Shown here piece by piece: positions 11,721 to 23,889 of a DNA stretch of 64,000 nucleotides; positions within the stretch are counted from its first letter, which is position 1, and each line of letters begins with the position of its first letter. Source of the stretch: Salvator merianae (taxonomy: Eukaryota; Chordata; Lepidosauria; Squamata; Teiidae). The stretch covers positions 53,203,666-53,267,665 of the forward strand of contig QVOM02000112.1 in NCBI GenBank assembly GCA_003586115.2, written 5' to 3'. The notes under the pieces were generated by a model that had not been told where the DNA came from, did not search any database, and worked only from the letters and a program-made list of their open reading frames with translations. Position numbers and translations under genes: made by a program.

Positions 11721-12440
11721 GTACAGTGCTAAGAAGGGGAGGATAAACTGTTTAGTTTAAACAAAGGCTCGATGAAGTGTCTAAAAGTATACAATCAAGG
11801 TGTCTGACACACTTCAGAGGATAAAGATGATCAGACTTCAGACTTCCGCTCAGCCATGGAAACTTAGCTGTGGATAGCTCTGGGTTAGGCATTGCCCCTT
11901 AAATTAACCCACCTCACAGAGTTACTGTGGAGATAAAACTGAGGGAAAACTAATGTTGACTGCTTGAACTCTTGAAAAGTAAGGTAGAATAAATCTGCAG
12001 TGGATAATGAGAGATTTGCTGCGTCCAAGACTAGCCGCTTATATCTTCTTGGGCCAGTGCAAATGCTTTTTTGTCAGATTTCAGAACCCCACTTTAAATG
12101 CCACTAGTAGGCATATAAGGCCAAACTGCATTCTCTTCAATTGCACACAATAGTGTCATTTTTTGAAAGAAGACATGATAATATTGGGCTGTTCTTCGAA
12201 GTCTTCATTATTTCCATAATATGTGCCATTACCTCTGTCTCCCTTCTAGCAAGAGGTGCTCACAGCAAACACAAATCAGATTAAGCTCATTCTTCATATC
12301 CCCTGCAGATATGAGGGGACATGAAAGATGAGCTTAATATTATGGGGGGCACTGTTATGTCCAAGCCGTCACTGCTCCTTAACTTACATCACAGAGTAAA
12401 ATGGAAGAAGGAAACTAGACTATGCCTGTGAGTTCTTTAG

Positions 12441-12574
12441 GGCAGCATCCAGACTTCACTTACTTATGCTGCTATATTTGGATATTTGGGAATAAAACAT
12501 GGATATTTATACTCATGCTTTACTCCAGAATAACCAAATATAGTGGAATAAGTAAGCGAAGGCTGGATACAGCC
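12441..12574. mobile_element. Palindromic MITE (GGCTGCATCCAGAC family), copy 2
   Basis: The left arm GGCAGCATCCAGACTTCACT continues into ACTTATGCTGCTATATTTGG. The right arm is its inverted counterpart CCAAATATAGTGGAATAAGT, then AAGCGAAGGCTGGATACAGCC. The arms cover nearly the whole 134 bp. It matches the cleaner copy at 19138-19255 and a half copy ending at 17100. Confidence 0.7.
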
Positions 12575-12703
12575 TCAATCATGATAGGATATAGGCATAA
12601 AGAGTGATTGATTGAGTTGAACATGCTGCTGCTATTCATAGCTTAAAGTGCTATGAACAGAAGCAACCTGTAGAGATAAAACAATCAAGACTTTTGCGAC
12701 AAG

Positions 12704-13165
12704 GGGCCTGTTTCCACTTTATAACCTAGAATGGTGTAACAATACCATTCTAAGCTATACAAAGCCCAGTGATGTGGCAGCCATCCACACTTTGAGGGCT
12801 GGAACAGCCCCTTACTGGCCTCCAACACTTGAAGTGCAAGTGGTCAGACTGACAGCCATGACAGTGACTACGGCAATGTCCGGCCATTGCCATGGTAACT
12901 GGGGATGCAGTGCACAGCTGCACAGCTACAGCTGTGCCACCCTGCCCACCCACAGCATTGACATCCAGAAGAGGGTGTGAACACTGTTGACTAGGAGCCA
13001 TCCAGCTGCTCCCAGTCAATCTGTGGGCCACATTTTTGTTGTCCACAGCTACTAATGTCTGGGAGAAGCTGTAGATGCTCCTGGACAGTGCAGTGGCAGG
13101 GCTGTGTGGATGGGCCTTCTGGTGAGCATCTGGGAACTCACCGGCAGGCCAGTTTGAACAGGCCC
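12704..13165. mobile_element. TIR element, GGGCC-end family (copy with eroded flanks)
   Basis: It starts GGGCCTGTTTCCACTTT and ends GCCAGTTTGAACAGGCCC. The interior is homologous to 1740-2200: ACCATTCTAA, GTGGCAGCCATCCACACTTT, AGGGCTGGAACAGCC and GAGGGTGTGAACACT are all recognisable. The flanking trinucleotides (AAG and AAA) no longer match. The frames at 12750-13249 are inside this repeat or its edge and are not genes. Confidence 0.65.
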
Positions 13166-14629
13166 AAAGTGCAGCAGGCTCTTTTTTTCAAAAAAAAGAC
13201 CAGAAGATGGGATGCAGGGCTCCTAAGCCAGGTAAAGACCATTCCTTAGAGAGAAGTTTTATTTACACATATATGCAAGGAAAGAGTCTGCCTCAAGTTG
13301 TGAATGGTGCTAAAATCTGGATAAACTCACAGGTATAGTTTTTCCAGGACTGTTCACATCATTGCCAATTTATACTTTTTCTTGATTTAATCTGGCTTCC
13401 CTCTTACTAAAAATAAAATAGAATACCATTTTTAAATACAGTAAGTAAAAATAACCTGTTTCTTACTTGGAGTCTCTGCATTGGAATGAGCTCTTTGTGA
13501 GGTAAAAACTCTGACTGTCCCCGCTCCAGATACACCCACCTTTGCTTTTCATAAAATAAGTTTCCACATAGACCCCTCAGGGCATTCTGGCTACTGAGAA
13601 CTTAATAAGGCTGTGTAGCAGAGGATGCTTGCAAACCACTGTAATAGATACTGAAAGCCCGCTGTACTTCTGTCTTCTCTGCCAATATAATCTGATGCTA
13701 ATAAAGGCAGCTGTACTTTCATTTCTAATCTAAAGAACAGATAAACAGCAGGTGCTTTATGGACTGTTCCAAAGTGGCTACAGTAGTTTGCTCATTAGAC
13801 ACTCATTTGCTGGTAAACAACTCAGAGTGAATAACTCTTAAAGGAAAAATCTTTCTAAAATTGATTGGCAGAATAATTCAACAGGTTTGGAAACCAAAGC
13901 TGTACGTTTCTGTGCTGTGGAATCTGAGAAGATGTTATCCACTAAGAGAAGTTTAATGCCACACTGGATATTTCTCAAAGCTCTTTTTGAAAAGGAGAAC
14001 AAAGTCACTTAAAAGGCTGCTTTGAATAGTATAAGTTTGGACTTTATTTTCCTCCACACATTTGACTTGCAAATTCAAATGCTATGGACAGTGAGGGAAT
14101 GAACTAAATTTAGCACCATAGAAATTTAGTAAACAAACAAACATTCAAACAAGTGTACTTTGGTTTTTATGGCTTAGTTATCGTTCATAATTTAATGATA
14201 AAAGATTGCAATGTTTGGGACTGAAGGAAAAGATTACCTGGAAAGAATAGGGCATGATAGAGGAGTATAAAATAATACAGGAAATATTTCCCTCCAAAGC
14301 TGAGTTATAGGTATGGAGCAAAAATGGAAGAAACTTGGGTTCACTCCCTAAACCCTTATTTATCTACAGCCTCAAAAAGGTAAAGAAATGACTAAGCTAT
14401 GAATCTGGAATTCAGAACAACAGCCCAACAGAGCTACGACTATGTCCTGACAGTTATTTGAAAACAGTGTGTGCAAATTTGTTCTGCCAAGATATCTGAA
14501 TGATTTTATAATTCCTAAGTACCATAGAGTTTTCACTCTAGCACACTGATTCTCAAACTGTGGTCCTCCACGTGTTACTGGACAACATCCAGCATTCTAC
14601 TCACAGTAATCTGTATCTGTCCCACTCTG
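13166..14629. other. Intergenic, nothing recognised
   Basis: AT-rich DNA without long open frames, terminal inverted repeats, SINE boxes or tandem repeats that I could see. Confidence 0.6.
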
Positions 14630-14996
14630 TAGAGATGTGAATGAACTAAAATTATTTGGTTGGGTTCAAATCAAACTGAACTTCATTGAATTCAGTTCAG
14701 TCGAGAACCAGGGAAACAAGCTTGACCTTGTTTGAATCAAACCTCAAACAGTTCACAAACTGTTTGATCATTAAAAAAAGAAAAAGTACAATAAATCAAA
14801 AAAGACTTATTTAAAAAGTAAGATGGGATTGAACTGAACTGGGTGGGCAAACCCATTTGATCAAACACTCCCTGGTTCAATATGAATTGAACCTGCCTCC
14901 CTCAAACATGGAGTGGTTCAGTTCAACTTGAACTGGGTCGAACTATCCGGTTTGATTCAAACTGGATTGAACCCAAACCAAATGTGCATATCTCTA
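14630..14996. mobile_element. hAT-type MITE, TAGRGATGTGC family (copy 1)
   Basis: The element opens TAGAGATGTGAATG and closes CATATCTCTA. The flanks are CCACTCTG (14622-14629) and CCACTGGA (14997-15004), an eroded 8-bp target duplication. The interior is dominated by degenerate GGTTCAA/TTGAACC words. Sister copies are at 34672-35089 and 52615-52963, the latter with a perfect 8-bp duplication, which is what supports the hAT assignment. Confidence 0.7.
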
Positions 14997-15796
14997 CCAC
15001 TGGATCAGAAAGCTGGGAGTTGTTCAAAAACATCTGGAAAACCACAGTGCCAGAACCACTGTTCCAGCCCACTTTAATGTTTGTCCCTTGTCTTCTTCTG
15101 GAGAAGATATTTATGAGTCCCACGTTATTGCTACCCGTCCAAGTGCGTAGAATTGAAAATGTGGAGTATATTCTAATTGACTCTTTTATAAGGCTGTTTG
15201 TGTGTCATTTACCCCCTTCTTCTTAACAGATTTCTTAGAAAGGTGTAACAAATTCTACTCCACTCCTCAGCTGCATCCCCAATATTCAGCAAAGATGCCC
15301 TTCCTGAGTCCCCAGGACAGCCAGTTAGAATTCTTCCACCTGCTGAAGAATCTGGAGGGAGGTGCTATTGCCCAGGAGCCTGGGAAGTGCACCTTAAGGA
15401 GAGAGCACAAGGAACAACACCAAAATTCCTTGTATCTTTACAACTCCTGTTGCCTCGAGGTGGCCCATCGATATACGTTGTGGTGACTAAAGGGGCTGCT
15501 TTGCTGGCACACCGAGAATGAGGCTGTCCTCTGTGCACAGAAATCAGCACTTGTCAGCATGCCCTAGTCTGGCAGCAAAGAACACGGGGAGGCACTTTGG
15601 CCAGGATGTGGCCAGGCTGTGATGCTAAAGGTATTCCACTGTAACAAAGAGAGGCCTATGGACTTAAGTGGAGTGGCAGTCTTCCCCTTGCAGGTTTTAA
15701 TGCTGACATTACTTCTAAAGTAGGCATGTGTGGTACAGTGGGACATCTGTTCAGAACTGCCACTTTCTTTTTCTTTTATGTCTTCTGCTTCTCAGC

Positions 15797-15861
15797 TTCC
15801 TTCCTTCCTTCCTTCCTTCCTTCCTTCCTTCCTTCCTTCCTTCCTTCCTTCCTTCCTTCCT
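15797..15861 (+). repeat. (TTCC)n microsatellite
   Basis: About sixteen uninterrupted TTCC units; the Ser/Phe/Leu/Pro-rich frame across it is an artefact. Confidence 0.95.
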
Positions 15862-15907
15862 TTAACAACATTTCTACACTGCTTCATTTGAACATCAATT
15901 TACAGTA

Positions 15908-16156
15908 CAGGGTGTTTCAAAAAGGTGGACCCAATTTGAAATCGCTATATCTCTGCAACCACATACCACCCATGAATGAAACTCTTATCACTTGGAAGGG
16001 GGGGGGCATAGAGTTTCAAATGGTTACTGCTAGATGCCTGTTCCAGCGCACAAACGACCCCTAGCCTCAGACACTTTGAGAGACATTTGGGATGAATTCA
16101 GCTATTGTCTCGATGTTGTCCATACAGCAGGCAGAGCATTTATAGAGCATTTATAA
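15908..16156 (+). pseudogene. Mariner/IS630-type transposon remnant with transposase C-terminus
   Basis: The terminal sequence CAGGGTGTTTCAAAAAGG follows a TA dinucleotide at 15906-15907, as expected for a Tc1/mariner-type insertion. A residual frame at 16034-16156 ends in a short peptide containing RDIWDEF, LDVVHTAG and IEHL before the stop, which resembles the last residues of IS630/mariner transposases as I recall them. The catalytic part is missing and no right terminal repeat was found, so this is an internally deleted, dead copy. Confidence 0.5.
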
Positions 16157-16321
16157 GGTGGTTAGTAAAACTTGATAACTCATTAAACTGTAACTTTTTA
16201 TGTAATTGTAACACCTTCACATCATGCCAATCCGCTATCTTTCCACTGAATTTGTCTAATTCAGCTGTCTGAGCCTCACTGAACCAAGCAGACAGCCACT
16301 TGGCAAAGCTGGGGCTAGGCC

Positions 16322-16698
16322 CACTGGCGTAGCAAGGGGGGGCGCAGGGGGCGGTGCACACCGGGCGGCGCCTTGTTGGGGGCGGCGCCCGCCTTTGAGT
16401 TGGGCCCTCCCGCCCGCCTGGCCGCCGGTTTGCCTCTAGTCAGCTTCACCGGCACGTCCGCCGCTCGCTCGCCTCTCGCTCGCCCCGCCCTCCGCTCGCT
16501 CGCCCCACCTGCCGCTCGCTCGCTGCTCGCTCGCTCACCCCGCCCGCTCACCGCGCCGGCTGGCGCACGCGCGGCCATCATCACAGCGGCAGTGGGAGTA
16601 GGCAGCTGTAGGGCGGGGCGTCCTACAGGGCGGGGCGCCCTGCTCGGCTGCCGCCGTTTGGTCCGCCCCAGGTGGCGGAACGTTCAGCTACGCCGCTG
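16322..16698 (+). mobile_element. CpG-rich hAT MITE, copy 1, perfect 8-bp TSD
   Basis: The terminal repeats are CACTGGCGTAGC (left) and GCTACGCCGCTG (right). A perfect 8-bp target duplication, GCTAGGCC, lies at 16314-16321 and 16699-16706, diagnostic of a hAT-type insertion. The 377-bp body is extremely GC- and CpG-rich, with GCTCGCTCGC runs, and is very similar to the inverse-oriented copy at 27049-27445. The alanine/arginine-rich frames of 89-133 codons over it are composition artefacts, not genes. Confidence 0.92.
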
Positions 16699-17019
16699 GC
16701 TAGGCCTAGAAACACAGATCTGTTGCAGAGTGGCCCCTTTTTGCCTTTCCATGCAAAATGGCAATAAGAGATAAATTGAAGCTGAAAAACAAAAGCACAA
16801 AATCAAAGTATGCTGCTTCAGAACCAAAGACTGACTTACTCAGTCCCACAGTTCCAATGAAAATAATGTGTGAAGAGAAAAGAGTGTGAAGAGTACTAAT
16901 ATTTCCACATTACCATGTTACTTTTGAGTGGAGAGGATGCCAGGGTTACAGACTTAAAGCCATGCCCAATTTTTGTCACCTTAGAAGACCAGAAGGATGG
17001 TTAATTCAATCACTCAAAG

Positions 17020-17100
17020 GTGATAAATGCTAAGATTTATGCTTTATTCCAGAATATCCTTACTTCTAGTGGAATATGTAAGCAATGTCTGGATGCAGCC
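17020..17100. mobile_element. Palindromic MITE (GGCTGCATCCAGAC family), right half
   Basis: The segment TTATTCCAGAATATCC, then TAGTGGAATATGTAAGCAAT and GTCTGGATGCAGCC, matches the right arm of 19138-19255. The left arm is degraded. Confidence 0.55.
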
Positions 17101-18220
17101 TATGTCTCTCCCACACACAACACGCTCCGGCAGGATTGAACTCCAGCTTTGACATTTCTGTTCTGATTTTTGAAGACATGGGAAATGGCCTCAGAAGTTG
17201 GTCACTTTCTGTGTCCTTTCAAATAGGGCCAGGTAGATCATGGCACGGATAGAAGGGTGGGAGGCAAAAAGCTCCATCAAAGTGGATTTTCCCACTTTGT
17301 GAGGCAAGTGCTCCACTCCTCTACTTGGAGATAGAGAGCCAGTGGATGTGGGATTCTGTGGACCCTGCACCCTTGGGGCCAGCCATGATGCTGGTATCAC
17401 AGCAAGCAGATCTTGACTCATTGTGATAGCCCCCCAACCACCCACTCACACATCTATAACACTGGTCTACAGTGATTTTGGTGCCAACGATGTTTGAATG
17501 ATTTTATATTAAGTTTAAGGTGCTGATTAAGAATATGGCTTCAGTTTTGCCAGATTGGCTCTAGTTTCTGAGATATTTAGTAATTAATTAATTAATGTAA
17601 CATGTTTGAAAAGTATTCAGAATTGCAAGAATATTATTATTTTGCAAACCATATGTGGAGCCCAAGACTTATCCTGGTCTCCAAGCTGTACTCCAAAATA
17701 AGCCAGGTATACTCGATGCACAAAGTCTTTGATATTTCTTCTTTGCTTTTCAACCATGTACGCTCCACAGATGTAGTAGAATACAACAGGATTGTTGATG
17801 CAGGCTCCTCTTGATGAAGTCATAATTTTTGCATGTATTTATATACTTATTAAGACAACTTTTGGGGTATAAACCAAGACTGGATTGACAAACTTTTACT
17901 GTAGCCAACTTCTTTCCTCTGCAAATTCACAGTTGAATTCTGACTGCAAAAAGTCACTTTTATAGCATTGTAGGCCTACAAATTGCAATACAAAATAATT
18001 ATATGGGATATTTCATTACCTAAGACACTGTTAAAGAGTCAAAAGACAGACCAAAAGCTGTTGCATTGTTATCACACACAAGTCGCAATGGGGGAATGCA
18101 TTATTTTCATGGATGTCCATTATCTCAAAAACTAGAACCAATTCAGCAAAAGTAATGGGATTTTTTAATTCAGCACCCTCAAAATACCCTAAATCCATTA
18201 AAAAAAACCTTGGCACTTGA

Positions 18221-18247
18221 TTTTTTTTTTTTTTTTTTTTTTTTTTT
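18221..18247 (+). repeat. 27-base poly(T) run
   Basis: A homopolymer tract. It could be the poly(A) tail of a minus-strand retrocopy, but I recognise no gene body on its right. Confidence 0.9.
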
Positions 18248-19137
18248 GTAGACCTGTGTAATACATATTTATTTGAATGGTAAAACAATAAATAGTATAC
18301 TTGAAAGCTCACAGCAGATTGTCAGACCCAACGTATGAGGAGACAGAGTGGATTTGTAAGAGATTTACTGTAGATTAAATTTCTGCACTTAGCAGACTAG
18401 CATTAGTTTAAAAGCCTGAGCAGTCCGCTATTTTTTTTCACGAAGTTCCCATTCAGGATTTCATTTGACTGCCTTGGCACCTGAAGTTAAGGACCACTGT
18501 ACTTTTCTGCAGACAAAGGAATAGCTGACTAAGAGCCCAATCAGGAGTTGGTTGGCCTTGAAAAATGAAGCCCTGGAGTGTTTTTCTTTGTAAGGGCAAA
18601 GAAGAGTAAACCAGGTTTCAATTCCATGAATTACTGAAAAGAGCCCATTTAGCATCACACAGACCTGACAATTCACGCATATGAGCTCCAAAGTGCTTTC
18701 CCAAATTTTATTGATTCCTGTGACAATTCATTTTTAGAGGACAAAAAGTAGGGTAGTTCAGCAGCCAGCGTGAAGCATTTTGAAGTACTAAAAGTAAGTT
18801 TCTTACCATGACAACAAATCACTAGAACAGACTCCATGTTCTGAATATTTTTCAAACCGGAAGGTGAGTTGTTGCCATGACCACACAAGCCCTGCTTTAT
18901 GTCCACAGACTCCATCTACTGAAGATCCCAATTGGGGCTTGATAGAGTTGACCCTTTGACAGTCAGCACCGGGCAAGAGTGCCTGGGCCAAGTGGCTGAG
19001 GCTTCCTTATCCTCTTGTGTGAGGAATGGTGCATTCAGAGCTGAATTCTCTGACCGGGGAGCCTGGCCAGGAACTGGAGTCCTCCACGATTCCTGGCTGT
19101 GTACAACGTGTGGGGCCCACTTAGAACTCTGGATTAT

Positions 19138-19255
19138 GGCTGCATCCAGATGTCACTTACTTATTCCACTATATTTGGGTATTCCAGAATAAAGCACAGA
19201 TATTCCAGAATATCCAAATATAGTGGAATAAGTAAGTGATGTCTGGGTGCAGACC
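19138..19255. mobile_element. Palindromic MITE (GGCTGCATCCAGAC family), copy 1
   Basis: The left arm GGCTGCATCCAGATGTCACT is followed by TACTTATTCCACTATATTTG. The right arm mirrors it: CAAATATAGTGGAATAAGTA then AGTGATGTCTGGGTGCAGACC. About 118 bp that would fold into one hairpin with a small loop; it is the best preserved of three copies. Confidence 0.8.
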
Positions 19256-21173
19256 ATGTGCTGAACCCTCTGAAAGAGGCAGCTTCAGAGTTATTCATCC
19301 CACCCTCATAGGAAGCCACCCCTTTCAGAGGGTAAGATGGGAGGCAGCTATATGAGGCTCACAGATGGTTGCCTACCCCACCCCTTCACATGTGGCCAGC
19401 TTCACACGTGGATGCAGCCATAGGCAGGAAGAGAGACCAAAGAGGTCTTGCTTTTCAATGGGGGCTGTTTTAAAGTTGCTTCCAGTTCAATGAAAACAGA
19501 GCTAGGACTTTTAAAATCCAACTCAAGGAGGCTAGATTTTAGGCACAAGTCATACATGAGAGCCTTGGACCTATTTTTCCTCTATAGTGCAAGAGGTTAG
19601 GGATAATGTAGCTATGGCATTTGGAAGACCTTTGGGCCATGTCTGTGTTACCTGTTAGGCACAATGGACACAATGCCTGGTGTTTGAAGTTAAAAAAGAA
19701 ATGAAAAATAAGAGTAATCTAAATTTGTATACAGTATTCTAAAATAAAATATATGTAAGATATTATTGCTACATTATTATGCATGCAGTTACTGAGATTT
19801 AATTTGGAGACTTGAATTCAATTTGCCACATTGAAAATAAAAATAAATCCCATGCTTGTTTCTCTTTCCAAGTCTTATAAGCCCAAACCAATCAAATGTC
19901 ACAGAATAAGTCCGATATCAGTTCACTGAGCGGGAAGTTAGGGAACCAGTGAAGTAAGCTCCTGCCTTGTGATCTCATGGACACTTGCATTGAAAATATT
20001 ATCAGTGATGTGCTCTTGGACGAAAGGAAATTCCTTGCAGCTTATTGAGGAATAGAGGTCCCAAGAGATACCTTTATAAACCTAAGCATCTGATTATTAC
20101 TGCAAGGACTTAAGAAGTGCTGCTTTACAAGAAATTGTTATATATGTTCAAGATGTGTGCCTGCATTTAAATGATAAGTATTATTGAAATATTTGTCCAC
20201 ATGTGATGATATTTGTGTTGGCATTTAAAATTATGCAATCAAAATGACCTTTCAGGTTCTTTTTTTTCCAGCTCTGACTATTTTTCTACTGGGAAAGGGT
20301 AACTATTTCATGATGAATGCGGTAGTCAAGGTTGGCTTAGATAATTTGAGGGTACCAAGGGAAGCCCTTGAGGAAACCATTGCACTTTCAGATGTTATAG
20401 CAGCAAAGCCTAGTTTGGGGGATATCAAGTGAATGGAGTTACCACTCGTGGACTAGAAATGGCAATTCACAAAGCTCTACTGTGTCTTCCGTATAGTGAA
20501 AATGCACCACTGGACATTCCCCATAAGGGCAAAGACCTATAAAAAGGACTAGGATATCAGCAGGTGAGTAACCTTGAATGACGTAATCGTACACTGCACA
20601 CTGACAAATACTACTTGGAGGAAAAATGGCTCTTAATTGTGAAAGCATTTCAGAAGAGTAAATACAAGTAAGATTAATTGTTTTTTATTTATTTAATTTC
20701 AATCAGGCAAGAGCCTAATGAATTGTCTCCCTTAACCATGCAATTTTTGACAGAGTGTCCTTTAATTAATTTAGTAATTGCAAATCGATTTATTTAACGG
20801 ATGTATGCTGTTGTTGTTTTACATTTCTTTTCTAAAACAGAACGCTTCTGAGAAGAAGTGGCTGCTTTTATCTGTCTGCAAACTGAGTGATAGGCAACTT
20901 TTATGAAACCATATTTTTGAATGCCCCTGGGGAATAAAAACCTAATAAAGAGTGGGCTCTTTCCAAATCGTTCCATGACTAGAGCTGTTCAGGCTCAAAT
21001 TGTTTCAAGTTTCATCACAACTTGCAGTCAGCAAACTTTCCAACCTGAGCTATTGCAAGTTTCACACACAACAAGAGAGGAATGTTATGCTTGCAGTGCT
21101 CCAGCCCCTGTGCATTTGTAGTGGCATTCTTAATGTGGTGGCATTCTGTCTGCACACTGATCAATGCTCTGGC
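19256..21173. other. Intergenic, nothing recognised
   Basis: No exon, RNA gene or bounded mobile element was recognised. The open frames are short and without known motifs. Confidence 0.6.
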
Positions 21174-21320
21174 CATCAAGATCACTGCTAGGGAATCCCT
21201 GGCAGCAATCTTGATGGTTGGATCCAGTCTCCCCATCAAGATTGCTGCTAAGAAATCCCTGGTGGTGCTCTTGAAAAAGCAGCTGCCTGTCAAGACTGCT
21301 GCTAGGGAATCCTCAACTGC
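21174..21320 (+). repeat. Short degenerate tandem repeat, unit about 54-60 bp
   Basis: The motif (A/G)TCAAGA(T/C)(C/T)(A/G)CTGCTA(G/A)G(G/A)AATCC recurs three times, at about 21174, 21234 and 21289, with diverged spacers. The CAGCAATCTTGATGG segment near 21203 is the motif's inverted complement, so the array also has internal inverted symmetry. The overlapping 162-codon minus frame is a product of this periodicity. Confidence 0.65.
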
Positions 21321-22101
21321 ATGAGCTGGAAAAGGGTAATTGAACCACAGGCAATGAGCCTCTTGACCATTTAATGTGTTTGATGACTGAGATGACTGGA
21401 GACTGGTAAGTGTTCTTGAGTGGCTGCAGCAGTGGCACAGCAGTGGAAGGGCTGCCACTGAGACCTCTTTATCCCAGTTCTTTACTAGTGCTGATGGCAT
21501 CATGGCAGGGGGATGAGCACAGTGTCCATGTGAACTCTGCCACCTTAAGGCACATTTATGGTGCTATAATGCACAACCTTCCTATATCTCTGCTAATGTC
21601 ATGTGTTTACTGAGGGATTTTGGGAAGCCCAGCTCAGTGGAGCATAACCTACAAATGCATTGCCTACTTTGGAATGATTTTTCCCTGAAAAGAGAGGAGG
21701 GAGTGTGTAGCCTTCATGTGCCACTGCTCATCAGTGTTCACCCACCGGATTTATTATAAGTAGGGAGGAGCCTCCTATTTAGCAGCCAAGAGCAGCAGAA
21801 GTGAGGAGGCAAGGCCTGCAAAATATGGATTTCAGAGGCTTCTCATATTCTCCTGTAGATTGATAAGGAATGTCAGGAAAATGGAACGTCTGCTGTCTTC
21901 AGGTCCAGAATGGTGGACAGTGGGGACCAGACCTGTACCTCTTTATGCTATATGCAGTCTTTTGTGTTATGAATGAGCTCTAACAACATGCATTCCTACA
22001 TCTTACTTGGCATAACCAATTTGCTGAAACAAGCATGTGCATACTTAAATGGGAACAGGAAAATTATAGCAATGACAAAAAGTTATGATTTGCCTTTAGT
22101 T

Positions 22102-22372
22102 CAGTGGCATAGCTGAGATCTTTGCCGCCCGGGGCCACCCGGCAGGAGAGGAGCATGAGCGAGGGCACCCTGCCCTGCATCCTCCTACCCCCACCACTGT
22201 CCCAATGACTGCTGGCTGGCTGGGTGTTGCGCCGCGCTCGTCTTGTCGCTCGCACTCTGGAGAAACTTTGCGTGCCAGGTGAGCAGAGAAGGACCTGACT
22301 GCCTGTGCAGCCCAGGACCACGTGCCGCCCGGGATGGCCCGCCCCTCACGCTCCACACTTCCTACGTCACTG
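22102..22372 (+). mobile_element. hAT MITE, copy 3, perfect 8-bp TSD
   Basis: It begins CAGTGGCATAGCTGAG and ends CCTACGTCACTG, with CTTTAGTT duplicated exactly at 22094-22101 and 22373-22380. The 271-bp interior is GC-rich and shares a GCCGCCCGGGGCC-type segment near the left end with the element at 27049, but is otherwise diverged. The overlapping frames are not genes. Confidence 0.9.
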
Positions 22373-22911
22373 CTTTAGTTGGTTTACATCTTTTCATAAG
22401 TGCTTTTTGTGCTTTGACTCTAGGCTTCACCAACCCAGTGCTAACCACATGTGGACACTACAGCTCCTTTGCAGATAACATCCATCAGCCTGAGCTGATA
22501 ATGTAGCTGCAAACATCTGGAGACTGCCAAGTTGACGAAGGCTGCAATACATGGCAACTGGAATGAAATCTGAGGGAAGGCATCTGCTTCACATAGCTAA
22601 TCTTTCACTGCAATGTTTTCAGATATATAAATAAACACCAGACTGCTGCATTGTTCACAGTCTTGCATTTATAATTGTTGCCTTGGTGAACATGCCATTA
22701 AAAAAACTGATTGGCTTATTAAAGAAGGAAACATCTGTTTCTCATCATTCAGAAGTTTTTTTTTCTTTTATTTCCCAACCATTGAAGTATTGATTTAACA
22801 TTTAATGCCAAGACAACAGCTGTCATTGTTGAGGAAAGAAGGATGCAAATATGAGTCTATTTCAAGTGATTGATCTTTCCACACCATTCCATTTCCACAA
22901 TCATCTGTGAT

Positions 22912-22985
22912 ATTTATTTATTTATTTATTTATTTATATAATGCTTAAGACATCAAAGCACTTCACAACAAAAAATAAAGTAAAA
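22912..22985. repeat. (TTTA)n with adjacent LINE-tail-like sequence
   Basis: About six TTTA units followed by ATAATGCTTAAGACATCAAA and GCACTTCACAA, similar in layout to minus-orientation LINE 3' tails elsewhere in the window. The family is not assigned. Confidence 0.5.
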
Positions 22986-23889
22986 TAAGAAAGCAAAAAC
23001 AGACCCCATTCATTTCCCCAAAGTGGAAAATTCTGTATTTAAATACACATTTTATCACAAAAAATGTTATAACAATGCATGTTTTATTTCAGTGAACACC
23101 TTTCTAAATGATTTCTCCATTATTCAGTAACCAAGGCAAGAGAAAACCATATTAGAATGCTTACTGAAAGATCCCGATAACAGTAGCAGGACTGAGTAAT
23201 TATGCCTAAGGTTGAGGCTATATTAGCATTTTGTTGTGGTCTACAGCTGGCCTCCATCTGTGGTGATCATACTAAAATTTGTCCCTTCTGCAGGTCTTGT
23301 TGCATAACTTGCACAATGTGCTAATTTTGCAACTGGATTTTTAGTAGCTGTAGTGCACATTTAATTTGTTTTTTAGAGAGGATGATGGCCTTAGGCCCTG
23401 GGTTATCTGTGGCTGCAGAGGCATTCCTGGAAGCTTCTCTGTTTTAAAAGCGGCCTATCAGAGTGTTTTCTTGGCAACATTAGATCTATGCAAGGAGGCA
23501 AGATCCTAATAGCATCAGCAGTCTAAATGCTCAACTGTCTCAACTCTATGCTGGAAGAGAAGGTGAAGACCCCTTCACTATGGTGTGCTTCAATGATGAG
23601 GAGGGAAGCCACCAGCAACTCCTTTCTGTGCTGCTGCCACCATGTACTTTAGTGGTGGAGAACTAGGAGGCAATTTCTCCACCAGCCCCTGAGATACTTC
23701 TACAATATTTATGAAGAAGGCCATGGAAGACTCTTTGGGGGGACCCCAGCAATGATGATTTGGGTTACTGATTCAGCTGCTGAGAGGGAAGGAAGCAGCT
23801 TTGTTCTATTCATGGATAAGTTCCAGATTGTCATCTTGCTGACAAACAGTAAAATAAAACTTATTTTGTCCCTCACAGACTTCTTTCCA

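Noticed and set aside
16315..16774. Ala/Arg/Leu-rich frames of 89 and 133 codons on opposite strands
   Set aside because: They lie in the CpG-rich hAT MITE bounded by an 8-bp target duplication. Overlapping frames on both strands with extreme composition indicate an artefact, not a gene or a promoter exon.
21015..21503. 162-codon minus-strand frame as a gene
   Set aside because: It runs through a degenerate tandem repeat with internal inverted symmetry and has no recognisable motif or splice context.
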